Source: SG8-41 sp032123035 (GTDB lineage Bacteria > Pseudomonadota > Gammaproteobacteria > Burkholderiales > SG8-41). Taken from it: a stretch of 9,560 nt of DNA. The stretch is from the NCBI GenBank assembly GCA_032123035.1, contig JAQBFV010000155.1, positions 1-9,560 on the forward strand. The letters run 5' to 3'. The notes under the pieces are model-generated. The model was not told where the DNA came from. It ran no database searches and saw only the letters and a program-made list of their open reading frames with translations. This document shows, piece by piece, positions 1 through 5,871 of this stretch. The translations under genes and the position numbers were made by a program. Numbering within the stretch: the first letter of the stretch is position 1; the number at the start of each line of letters is the position of its first letter.

Positions 1-110
1 TGGGGTCTATCGGCGTTCATCGGCGGCTAAACGATTTTGCTCCTGTTTTTGACCTTCTGTATCTTGTATATAGAAATCTGCGTTTATCTGCGTTTATCTG
101 CGGCTAAATT
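1..110 (+). repeat. Decamer-spacer-decamer intergenic element, copy A
   Basis: Two decamer modules flank a non-repeated spacer. The first (about 9-30) has ATCGGCGTTC then ATCGGCGGCT followed by AA. The second (76-110) has ATCTGCGTTT twice, then ATCTGCGGCT followed by AAATT. The spacer (about 31-75) is unlike that of the other two copies, so the modules are conserved while the middle is exchanged. The right module overlaps the 3' end of the dehydratase gene. The element is probably cut by the window edge on the left. Confidence 0.85.
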
Positions 111-1844
111 TGTTTTTAAGCGGGGGACGCGCACGGTCGCCTCGGGGATGCAGAAATCGAAATCGCACCCGCGGTCCGCCTGCGTCACCGTCTCCAGGAA
201 AAGCTTGCGGTAGCCGCGGCGGTCTTCCTTCGACCGCGCCGGCGGCTTCCAGGCCTTCCGGCGCCGCTCCAGCTCCGCCTTGGCAACCAGCAGCTCGAGC
301 CGGCGCGCCGGAACGTCAAGCCGGATACGGTCCCCGTTCTTCACCAACGCCAGCGGCCCGCCGAGCGCCGACTCCGGCGTCACGTGCAGGACGATGGAGC
401 CAAACGCCGTTCCGCTCATGCGCGCATCCGAGATCCGCACCATGTCCTTCACGCCCTTTTGCGCGAGCTTCTTCGGGATCGGAATGTAGCCCGCTTCCGG
501 CATGCCCGGCGCGCCCTTGGGACCTGCGTTCTTCAGCACCAGCACGTCTCGCGCCAAGACATCGAGCTTCGGGCTGTCGATCCGGTTCGCGAGATCCTCG
601 AGCGACTCGAACACCACCGCCCTGCCTTCATGCCGCATGAATTTCGGGTCCATCGCGGACTGTTTGATGATGGCGCCATCCGGCGCAAGATTGCCGCGCA
701 GGAATGCAATTCCGCCCTCCTTGAACACCGGGTTCCTGAACGGCCGCACGACGTCCTGTTTCCATGCCGGCGGCGCGGCGGCGATGTTCTCACCGAGCGT
801 CTTTCCGGTCACCGTAAGCGCATCCAGATTCAATAATTTAGTGGTTTGTCTCAGGATCTCTACGAGCCCTCCCGCCTTGTAGAGATCCTCCATGTAGTGC
901 TGGCCGCTGGGCTTGAGATCCACCAGTACCGGCGTCGCGCGTCCCATCCGATCGAAGGCATCGAGATCAACCGCAATGCCAAGGCGGCCAGCGATCGCCG
1001 CCAGGTGAATGATGCCGTTGGTCGAACCGCCAATCGCCAGCAGCATGCGCAGCGCGTTCTCGAACGCGGCGGGCGTCATGATCTTGTCGGGTGTCAGCCC
1101 CTCTTTTGATAGACCAACCGCCCGCGCGCCCGTTGCCTCTGCGTTTCGCAGGCGCTCCGCGAGCACCGCAGGAATGCACGCGCTGCCAGGGAGCATCATG
1201 CCAAGCGCTTCCGAGCAGCAGGCCATCGTGCTGGCCGTTCCCATCACCATGCAGGTGCCCGCCGAAGGGCAGAGCTTCGCGTTGATCTCGCCGAGCTCCT
1301 CCTCATCGATCTCTTTCGCGCGGAATTGCGCCCAGAAGCGCCGGCAGTCGGTGCAAGCGCCGAGCCGCTGACCCTTGTAATCGCCGGTGATCATGGGCCC
1401 GGTCACCATCAGGATCGCGGGGACGTTCGCGCTCGCAGCGCCCATGAGGAGCGCCGGCACCGTCTTATCGCAACCGCCGATCAGCACGACAGAATCCACG
1501 GGCTGCGCGCGGATCATCTCTTCGGCATCGATCGCCATGAGATTGCGCAAGTACATGCTTGTCGGGTGCGCGAAGGATTCGTGCAACGTGATGGTCGGGA
1601 ACTCGATCGGCAGTCCGCCGGCCAGCATGACACCACGCTTCACCGCCTCGATCAGCTCGGGCACCGTGCGGTGACAGGCGTTGAAGCCGCTGTAGGTATT
1701 CGTAATGCCGACGATGGGGCGTTCCAGCGCATCGTCGGAATAGCCCATCGCCTTAATGAACGCCTTGCGCAAAAAGAGCGAGAACGCCTCGTCGCCGTAG
1801 GCGGTGAGGTTCTTGCGCATTCCACGCTTTTTGGGTTGTGCCAT
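84..1844 (-). CDS. IlvD/Edd-family dehydratase (sugar-acid / dihydroxy-acid dehydratase)
   Basis: A 586-residue protein of the IlvD/Edd family, which dehydrates dihydroxy acids or aldonic acids to 2-keto(-3-deoxy) acids using an iron-sulfur cluster and Mg2+. Cysteines at the three cluster-ligand positions are visible: C57 (NACH), C125 (GGCDKT) and C198 (SAGTC). The CDK motif supplies the metal-binding Asp126 and the Lys127 that is carbamylated in relatives, and DARMSGT (about 473-479) holds the catalytic serine, S477. The GGSTN motif (272-276) and the C-terminal QADRGCDFDF segment (556-565) resemble the L-arabinonate/D-xylonate/galactonate dehydratase branch more than biosynthetic IlvD, but the substrate cannot be read from sequence. 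The start at 1844 gives a typical N-terminus; only a weak GGA-type ribosome site precedes it. It is divergent from the RraA-like gene. Oddity: the last eight residues (NLAADKRR) and the stop codon are encoded by the decamer repeat at the left window edge. Confidence 0.93.
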   Translation of the reverse strand: MAQPKKRGMRKNLTAYGDEAFSLFLRKAFIKAMGYSDDALERPIVGITNTYSGFNACHRTVPELIEAVKRGVMLAGGLPIEFPTITLHESFAHPTSMYLRNLMAIDAEEMIRAQPVDSVVLIGGCDKTVPALLMGAASANVPAILMVTGPMITGDYKGQRLGACTDCRRFWAQFRAKEIDEEELGEINAKLCPSAGTCMVMGTASTMACCSEALGMMLPGSACIPAVLAERLRNAEATGARAVGLSKEGLTPDKIMTPAAFENALRMLLAIGGSTNGIIHLAAIAGRLGIAVDLDAFDRMGRATPVLVDLKPSGQHYMEDLYKAGGLVEILRQTTKLLNLDALTVTGKTLGENIAAAPPAWKQDVVRPFRNPVFKEGGIAFLRGNLAPDGAIIKQSAMDPKFMRHEGRAVVFESLEDLANRIDSPKLDVLARDVLVLKNAGPKGAPGMPEAGYIPIPKKLAQKGVKDMVRISDARMSGTAFGSIVLHVTPESALGGPLALVKNGDRIRLDVPARRLELLVAKAELERRRKAWKPPARSKEDRRGYRKLFLETVTQADRGCDFDFCIPEATVRVPRLKTNLAADKRR

Positions 1845-1888
1845 TCGATCCGGTGACGCGTATCAGATATCCTGGTGCTTCGGACTGC

Positions 1889-1940
1889 GTGACCGGTGAC
1901 TGGTCACTCGTGAAACGTGAATCGTAAAACGTGAAACGTG
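1889..1940. repeat. Heptamer tandem array upstream of the dehydratase
   Basis: Seven units in strict 7-bp phase plus a partial unit. They begin with GTGACCG and GTGACTG, pass through GTCACTC, and continue as GTGAAAC, GTGAATC and GTAAAAC variants. On the minus (dehydratase coding) strand the later units read GTTTCAC/GATTCAC, the same consensus and sense as the array before the rhomboid gene. The array ends 44 bp upstream of the dehydratase start codon. Confidence 0.8.
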
Positions 1941-1979
1941 TTTAACCGCAGATCAACACAGGTAAGTGCAGACAGACAC
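1941..1979 (-). repeat. Diverged decamer module, reverse orientation
   Basis: The sequence starts TTTAACCGCAGATCAACACA and continues with decayed units in roughly 10-bp phase. It resembles the reverse complement of the ATCTGCGTTT module but with many substitutions. It directly follows the heptamer array and is about 30 bp before the next full element. It is probably an old or partial copy. Confidence 0.55.
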
Positions 1980-2007
1980 TGCTTAAGAACCTTTTTTGGC
2001 CTTCCTT

Positions 2008-2127
2008 ATCGGCGTCTATCGGCGTTCATCGGCGGCTAATAAACCTTGTTCCGGGTTCTGAGTTCGGGGTTCCGTGTTTCTTGTATCTGTAGATCTGCGT
2101 TTATCTGCGTTTATCTGCGGCTAAATT
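2008..2127 (+). repeat. Decamer-heptamer-decamer intergenic element, copy B
   Basis: Three ATCGGCGTTC-type decamers (2008-2037) are followed by a spacer and three ATCTGCGTTT-type decamers (2093-2122) ending in AAATT. The spacer contains five heptamers of GTTCCGG type (2048-2082). Positions 2029-2084 are perfectly inverted at 4675-4730. With the array at 1889 and the promoter at 2180 this accounts for most of the 412-bp gap between the divergent dehydratase and RraA-like genes. Confidence 0.9.
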
Positions 2128-2179
2128 ACTGGGTTTTGAAACGACTTCTCCAGTGACGGACGATAACGTAACGAACTGG

Positions 2180-2209
2180 TTGACGCAACACGAAGTGCGT
2201 CCCTAGAAT
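2180..2209 (+). promoter_or_regulatory. Sigma70-like promoter for the RraA-like gene
   Basis: TTGACG (2180-2185) and TAGAAT (2204-2209) each match the -35 and -10 consensus at five of six positions, with an 18-bp spacer. They lie 48 bp upstream of the RraA-like start codon, in the only repeat-free part of this intergenic gap. No operator-like palindrome is obvious around them. This is a prediction from sequence only. Confidence 0.5.
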
Positions 2210-2256
2210 CCACGATCCCGCTGCGGCGCGGCTCACCAACTTCAAGCGAGAAACCC

Positions 2257-2985
2257 ATGGCCAAGACACCACTCGGCAGACTGCCCCGCGAGGCGATTCG
2301 GATGCTCGAGCTGCCGCGCCTGCCGGCGGAAATACTCGCGGGCTACCGGACGCTCGTCGATCTCACCGGCACGGTTTCAGACGCGATGGACGAGCTGGGA
2401 ATCGTCGGGGTGGTGCCCGCGTACGTGCTGCCACCGGTAACCCCTGGCACCCGTATCGTCGGACCTGCGCTGACCGTGCGCAACATCCAGCGCACTGCGC
2501 AAATTCAGCGGGCCGCGCTCGAAAAGACCAACACGCAGGGCGAGAGCGAAGCGCACAACCTCGCCGAGCCGGGCGACGTGCTCGTCATCGAGGGCGTCGT
2601 GGGCTGTTCCAACATGGGCGGGCAGTCCGCAACCGTCGCCCGGCGGCAAGGCTTCATCGGCGCCGTGGTCGACGGCACGGTGCGCGATCCGCAGCAATAC
2701 CGCGAGATGGGCTGGCCCGTGTGGTGCCGTGGCTTCACGCCGATCACGGGCAAGTGGCGCATGCAAACGGTGGAGATCAACGGCACGGTGCAGATCGCAG
2801 GCGTCCAGGTGAGCCCGGGAGACCTGGTCTGCGCCGATGAGGCCGGCGTCGCATTCGTCCCGCGCGACTACGCCGTGGAGGTCCTGGACGCCGCGCTCGA
2901 GATCGATGGCGGCGACACGAAGCGAAAGGCCGATATCGACGAGGGTGCTTCGGTGGATGAACTCATGACCCGCACTTATAAATAG
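2257..2985 (+). CDS. RraA-family protein (4-hydroxy-4-methyl-2-oxoglutarate aldolase-like)
   Basis: A 242-residue protein of the RraA/HMG-aldolase family. These are cytoplasmic trimers or hexamers, of which the enzymatic members cleave 4-hydroxy-2-oxo acids to pyruvate with a divalent metal; others, such as E. coli RraA, inhibit RNase E. Visible family signatures are SDAMDELG (41-48), the GDVLVIEG strand (106-113), GGQSATVA (121-128), the metal/substrate motif VVDGTVRD (137-144) with R143 and D144, and GDLVCADEAGV (188-198). Retention of the Arg-Asp pair favours an aldolase-type enzyme over a pure RNase regulator. The start has a weak AGCGAG ribosome site and lies about 48 bp downstream of a good promoter match. 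The stop codon directly abuts a 13-mer repeat array. The next gene, a sulfatase, is co-directional 165 bp downstream; the dehydratase is divergent upstream. Family certain, exact substrate unknown. Confidence 0.92.
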   Translation: MAKTPLGRLPREAIRMLELPRLPAEILAGYRTLVDLTGTVSDAMDELGIVGVVPAYVLPPVTPGTRIVGPALTVRNIQRTAQIQRAALEKTNTQGESEAHNLAEPGDVLVIEGVVGCSNMGGQSATVARRQGFIGAVVDGTVRDPQQYREMGWPVWCRGFTPITGKWRMQTVEINGTVQIAGVQVSPGDLVCADEAGVAFVPRDYAVEVLDAALEIDGGDTKRKADIDEGASVDELMTRTYK

Positions 2986-3100
2986 TGGTGATGATTATTG
3001 GTGATGGGTACTGGTGATGATTACTGGTGATACGTTACGTAACGTGTTTTTCCATCACCATTATCTTCATCACCATCATTCATCCCCCTCTCTCATCACT
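2986..3100 (+). repeat. 13-mer GGTGATG/CATCACC hairpin element, copy 1
   Basis: Immediately after the RraA-like stop codon come three and a half 13-mers of TGGTGATGATTAC type (2986-3030). They are followed by a perfect 14-bp palindrome, ACGTTACGTAACGT (3032-3045), and then complementary CATCACC-type units (3053-3100) in looser phase. The two arms can pair (2987-3007 with 3052-3074, with a 2-base bulge), giving a long imperfect hairpin on DNA or RNA. It lies in the gap before the co-directional sulfatase gene and could act as an mRNA-stabilising or attenuating structure. There is no T-run, so it is not a classical terminator. Confidence 0.8.
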
Positions 3101-3150
3101 TATTTCCCAGCAGAAGCGGTTGAATCTAAAAATCTGAGCCGCGCAGCAGA

Positions 3151-4638
3151 ATGAAACCCGCAAACCTGATCTTCTTCCTGTCGGATAACCACAACCGGCA
3201 GGTGCTCGGCTGTTATGGGCACCCGGTGGTCAAAACGCCGAATCTTGACCGCATCGCGGCGCGCGGCGTGCGCTTCGCCAATAGTTACTGCGCGAGCCCG
3301 TTGTGCTGTCCGGCGCGCGCGAGCATCGCGACAGGGCGCTATCCTCACCAGACAGGCTACTGGGACAACGCGATCGCCTACGACGGGCGCATACCGAGCT
3401 GGCACCACCGGTTGCGCGACGCGGGACACACGGTCGTCGCCGTCGGCAAGCTCCATTTCCGCAGCCACGACGATGACAACGGCTTCACCGAAGAGATCGA
3501 GACCCTGCATCTGCACGAGGGCAAGGGCGCGATCAAGAACCTGCTCCGCGGACACGATGACGAGCAGCCGCGCGGCCGCGCGCTTTGGGACCTCTATACG
3601 CTGCGCTCGGGCGCCGGCGACACGCATTATCATGACTACGATCGAAAGATCACCGTAAAGGCGGTCGAGTGGCTCGAGCGACACGCGGGCGCGGGCGGCA
3701 AGCCCTGGGTCCTCCTCGTGTCTTATCCCAGTCCGCATCCGCCGTTCACGGCACCAAAACGCATTTACGATCTTTATCCCGAACGCGATATGCCTCTGCC
3801 CGCGCGCCATGGTCCGGTCGAGCGTTCCGGGCACCCGGCGCTCGAGCACCTGCGGCGCATCGAAGGAATCGAGGACCTGACCGACGAGCGAATGCTGCAG
3901 CGGGTTGCTGCGGGCTACTTCGGGCTCATCACGCATCTCGACGAGCAGATCGGTGCAGTGATGAAGGCCGTTGAGCGGCTGGGCCTGCTCGGCACGACAC
4001 GCATCGCTTACACGAGCGATCATGGCGAGCTTTTCGGTGCCCAGGGAATCTTCGGCAAGAAGAATCTGTATGAGGGCGCCATTGGCGTGCCGCTACTGCT
4101 GTCGGGCCCGGGGCTGCCCCCTGGACACGTTACGCGCCAGATCGTCTCGCATGTCGACCTCTTCCCCACACTTATCGAGGGTGCGGGCACCGGGCCCCTG
4201 CGCGAAGATCGCGAACTTCCCGGCGTGTCGCTGTGGCCAGCGGCGACCGGCCAGGACGTCGATCGGACGGGCTTCGCCGAGTATCACGCGCAGGGCTCGA
4301 AAGCCGGCGTATTCGCGGTGCGCGATGGAGACATGAAGCTCATCTACCACGTCGGCATGCCAGCCCAGTTTTTCGATCTCGCTGCCGATCCGGACGAGGG
4401 CCGGGACCTCGCCGGAGACGACCGGTATGCCGCGACCATCGCAGAGCTCGAAGCGCGCCTGCGCTCGATTCTCGATCCCGAGGCGGTGGATTCGCGCGCG
4501 AAAGCCGATCAGCGCGCCATGATCGAGCACTGGGGCGGCGTGGAAAAAGTGAAGGAGGCGACCTCTGTCCTCTTTACGCCGCCACCCGGCGTATCGGAGG
4601 AAGAAGCGTGGGCGATCCCGCTAAAACCCCAAAATTAA
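3151..4638 (+). CDS. Type I (formylglycine) sulfatase / alkaline-phosphatase superfamily hydrolase
   Basis: A 495-residue sulfatase that should hydrolyse a sulfate ester, or possibly a phosphonate/phosphate monoester as some relatives do. The CxPxR formylglycine motif is CCPAR at 52-56, with C52 the residue to be oxidised and R56 its partner; ATGRYPH follows at 60-66. Other active-site elements are the N-terminal metal motif LSDNH (10-14, with N where many members have D or Q), VGKLHF (98-103, K100 and H102), SPHPPF (194-199, H196) and TSDHGE (288-293, D290 and H291). No signal peptide is visible: the protein starts directly on the first beta strand (ANLIFFLSD), so it probably acts in the cytoplasm, as choline sulfatase BetC and phosphonate monoester hydrolases do. 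No maturation enzyme is encoded here. It may share a transcript with the RraA-like gene, although a 13-mer hairpin element separates them. The stop TAA is the first part of a decamer repeat. Confidence 0.93.
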   Translation: MKPANLIFFLSDNHNRQVLGCYGHPVVKTPNLDRIAARGVRFANSYCASPLCCPARASIATGRYPHQTGYWDNAIAYDGRIPSWHHRLRDAGHTVVAVGKLHFRSHDDDNGFTEEIETLHLHEGKGAIKNLLRGHDDEQPRGRALWDLYTLRSGAGDTHYHDYDRKITVKAVEWLERHAGAGGKPWVLLVSYPSPHPPFTAPKRIYDLYPERDMPLPARHGPVERSGHPALEHLRRIEGIEDLTDERMLQRVAAGYFGLITHLDEQIGAVMKAVERLGLLGTTRIAYTSDHGELFGAQGIFGKKNLYEGAIGVPLLLSGPGLPPGHVTRQIVSHVDLFPTLIEGAGTGPLREDRELPGVSLWPAATGQDVDRTGFAEYHAQGSKAGVFAVRDGDMKLIYHVGMPAQFFDLAADPDEGRDLAGDDRYAATIAELEARLRSILDPEAVDSRAKADQRAMIEHWGGVEKVKEATSVLFTPPPGVSEEEAWAIPLKPQN

Positions 4639-4752
4639 CCGCAGATACACGCAGATAAACACAGATCTACACAGACAAGAAACACGGAACCCCGAACTCA
4701 GAACCCGGAACAAGGTTTATTAGCCGCCGATGGACGCCGATGCACGCCGATG
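4635..4752 (-). repeat. Decamer-heptamer-decamer intergenic element, copy C (inverted)
   Basis: The reverse complement of copy B. It begins with the TTAACCGCAGAT end, which supplies the sulfatase stop codon, then carries the heptamer-containing spacer and ends with three GCCGATG-type decamers up to 4752. Positions 4675-4730 match 2029-2084 perfectly over 56 bp in inverted orientation; the outer decamers are diverged. Together with the arrays to its right it fills the 334-bp gap before the rhomboid gene. Confidence 0.9.
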
Positions 4753-4767
4753 TAATTAAATACTGAA

Positions 4768-4794
4768 CCGCCAAGGCGCCAAGAACGCCAAGAA
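4768..4794. repeat. Nonamer tandem array (CGCCAAGAA)
   Basis: Three units in 9-bp phase: CCGCCAAGG, then CGCCAAGAA twice. Short, but perfectly phased and part of a chain of different arrays between the sulfatase and rhomboid genes. Confidence 0.7.
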
Positions 4795-4816
4795 GAGTAA
4801 AAATTCAATTTGAACA

Positions 4817-4840
4817 GCGGAGACGCGGAGAGAAGCAGAG
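4817..4840. repeat. Octamer tandem array (GCGGAGAG)
   Basis: Three octamers: GCGGAGAC, GCGGAGAG and AAGCAGAG. It is separated by about 13 bp from a second octamer array of related sequence. Confidence 0.65.
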
Positions 4841-4853
4841 TCAAAACCGAACC

Positions 4854-4877
4854 GCCGAGGCGCCGAGAGAAACAGAT
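4854..4877. repeat. Octamer tandem array (GCCGAGAG)
   Basis: Three octamers: GCCGAGGC, GCCGAGAG and a degenerate AAACAGAT. The unit resembles both the nonamer array (GCCAAG) and the first octamer array (GCGGAG), suggesting related families. Confidence 0.6.
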
Positions 4878-4903
4878 TCACCATTAAACTTCCAAGAAAA
4901 CCC

Positions 4904-4966
4904 ATTTCACGTTTCACGATTCACGATTCACGTTTCACGATTTACGATTCACGATTTACGATTCAC
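4904..4966 (+). repeat. Nine-unit heptamer array against the rhomboid start
   Basis: Nine consecutive 7-bp units cover 63 bases without slip. All fit the consensus G(A/T)TT(C/T)AC, as GTTTCAC, GATTCAC and GATTTAC, except the first, which begins with A. The array ends six bases before the rhomboid ATG. The same consensus and sense occurs upstream of the dehydratase on its own coding strand. It leaves no room for a normal ribosome binding site. Confidence 0.9.
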
Positions 4967-4972
4967 AGATCT

Positions 4973-5596
4973 ATGTGGCATCTAACGCCTCCCGCGACCC
5001 GCGCGCTGATCACGACGATCGGGGCCGTGTTCCTGCTGCAGCTCCTGCTTGGCGACGTGCTCCTCGTATGGTTCGCGCTCTGGCCGCTCGGCGGGGCCGT
5101 GCCGGTTCCGGGCCCAACCACCACCGGTTTCCTGCCCTGGCAGCTCATCACCTATAGCTTCCTGCACGGGAATTTCATGCACCTCCTCTTCAATCTGTTC
5201 GGCTTGTTCATGTTCGGTTCGGATGTCGAGCGCCTGTTCGGGCGGCAGCGCTTCCTCATGTATTACTTCGTTTCCGTCGTGACCGCCGGCATCGCGCAGC
5301 TCGTGATGTCGGCGGTATCCGGAGCACCGCCCTATCCGACCATCGGTGCATCCGGCGGCTTGTTCGGCTTGCTGCTCGCCTTCGGCCTCTATTTCCCGCG
5401 ACGCACGATTCTGCTCATCTTCCCGCCCATCCCGATGCCCGCGCGAGTTTTTGTCTTCGTCTACGCCGCGATCGAGCTCTACCTCGGCGTCACGGGAACG
5501 CAGGAGGGCGTCGCCCACTTCGCCCATCTCGGCGGAATGCTGGGGGGATTTCTGCTGATCCGCTACTGGCGCCTGCGCCCGCCGCCGCGCTGGTGA
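4973..5596 (+). CDS. Rhomboid family intramembrane serine protease
   Basis: A 207-residue, six-helix rhomboid protease of the inner membrane, cleaving single-pass membrane substrates within the bilayer. The catalytic dyad is S127 in GASGG (125-129) and H185 in AHLGG (184-188). The oxyanion residues H70 and N74 are in HLLFN, and WQLITYSFLHG (56-66) is the usual lead-in to helix 2. Predicted helices lie at roughly 12-36, 58-81, 94-115, 125-141, 157-175 and 181-199. Length and layout match the basic bacterial rhomboid core with no extra soluble domain. The start is supported by the typical LTPPATRALI opening. There is no Shine-Dalgarno sequence: the ATG is preceded by AGATCT and then by nine tandem heptamers, so translation may be leaderless or weak. 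The gene stands alone in its orientation after the sulfatase and converges on the unknown gene across a MITE-like palindrome. Confidence 0.95.
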   Translation: MWHLTPPATRALITTIGAVFLLQLLLGDVLLVWFALWPLGGAVPVPGPTTTGFLPWQLITYSFLHGNFMHLLFNLFGLFMFGSDVERLFGRQRFLMYYFVSVVTAGIAQLVMSAVSGAPPYPTIGASGGLFGLLLAFGLYFPRRTILLIFPPIPMPARVFVFVYAAIELYLGVTGTQEGVAHFAHLGGMLGGFLLIRYWRLRPPPRW

Positions 5597-5622
5597 AGCG
5601 TGATGGATGGGTGATGAATACG

Positions 5623-5798
5623 CTAAGAGCGCCTGACAAATTGACCGGCCCTGCATTACTCCCCTCCTTTTCAAGGAGGGGTGGATGCGAAGCAGACGGG
5701 GTGGTTGCATGGGCACTCCTTGCTCCCACCACCCCGCCCGCTTGCGCGGGCACCCCTCCTCGGGCAGGAGGGGAGTTTATTGTGTCAGGCGCTCTAAG
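5623..5798. mobile_element. MITE-like palindromic element with CTAAG target duplication
   Basis: The 166-bp element (5628-5793) has perfect 11-bp terminal inverted repeats, AGCGCCTGACA and TGTCAGGCGCT. It is flanked on both sides by the direct repeat CTAAG (5623-5627 and 5794-5798), as expected of a 5-bp target-site duplication. Inside, both arms carry the blocks ACTCCCCTCC, AGGAGGGGTG and GGGGTGGT in inverted order, so each arm can fold alone or with the other into a cruciform. The left arm has about 14 extra bases. There is no coding capacity. Lying between convergent genes, its hairpins could also stop transcription from both sides, though no T-run is present. Confidence 0.8.
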
Positions 5799-5843
5799 TC
5801 AGAGGAATTAGGGATAAGGGATGACAGTTAGACCTGATCCTTC

Positions 5844-5871
5844 ATCAGTCATCGATCATCAATCATCGATC
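5844..5871. repeat. Heptamer array (ATCGATC) overlapping a gene end
   Basis: Four phased heptamers: ATCAGTC, ATCGATC, ATCAATC and ATCGATC. The stop codon of the unknown minus-strand gene (5863-5865) and part of its final codons lie within it. Confidence 0.65.

Noticed and set aside
1845..1890. Promoter for the dehydratase
   Set aside because: On the minus strand a TGATAC-like -10 can be found, but no acceptable -35 lies at a proper distance.
3100..4023. Minus-strand open frame of 307 codons
   Set aside because: It is the antisense shadow of the sulfatase gene, whose motifs are unmistakable on the plus strand.
2008..4752. Composite transposon carrying RraA and sulfatase genes
   Set aside because: The bracketing inverted repeats are not insertion sequences; there is no transposase and no target duplication. 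Kept only as a possible inversion or cassette finding.
4904..4966. Possible CRISPR or iteron-type origin array
   Set aside because: The units are 7 bp, directly abutting and without spacers, so it is not a CRISPR. There is no replication initiator gene, DnaA box or AT-rich melting region beside it.
5658..5683. Classical rho-independent terminator for the rhomboid gene
   Set aside because: The ACTCCCCTCC/AGGAGGGG stem is strong but no T-run follows on either strand, so it is described as part of the MITE instead.
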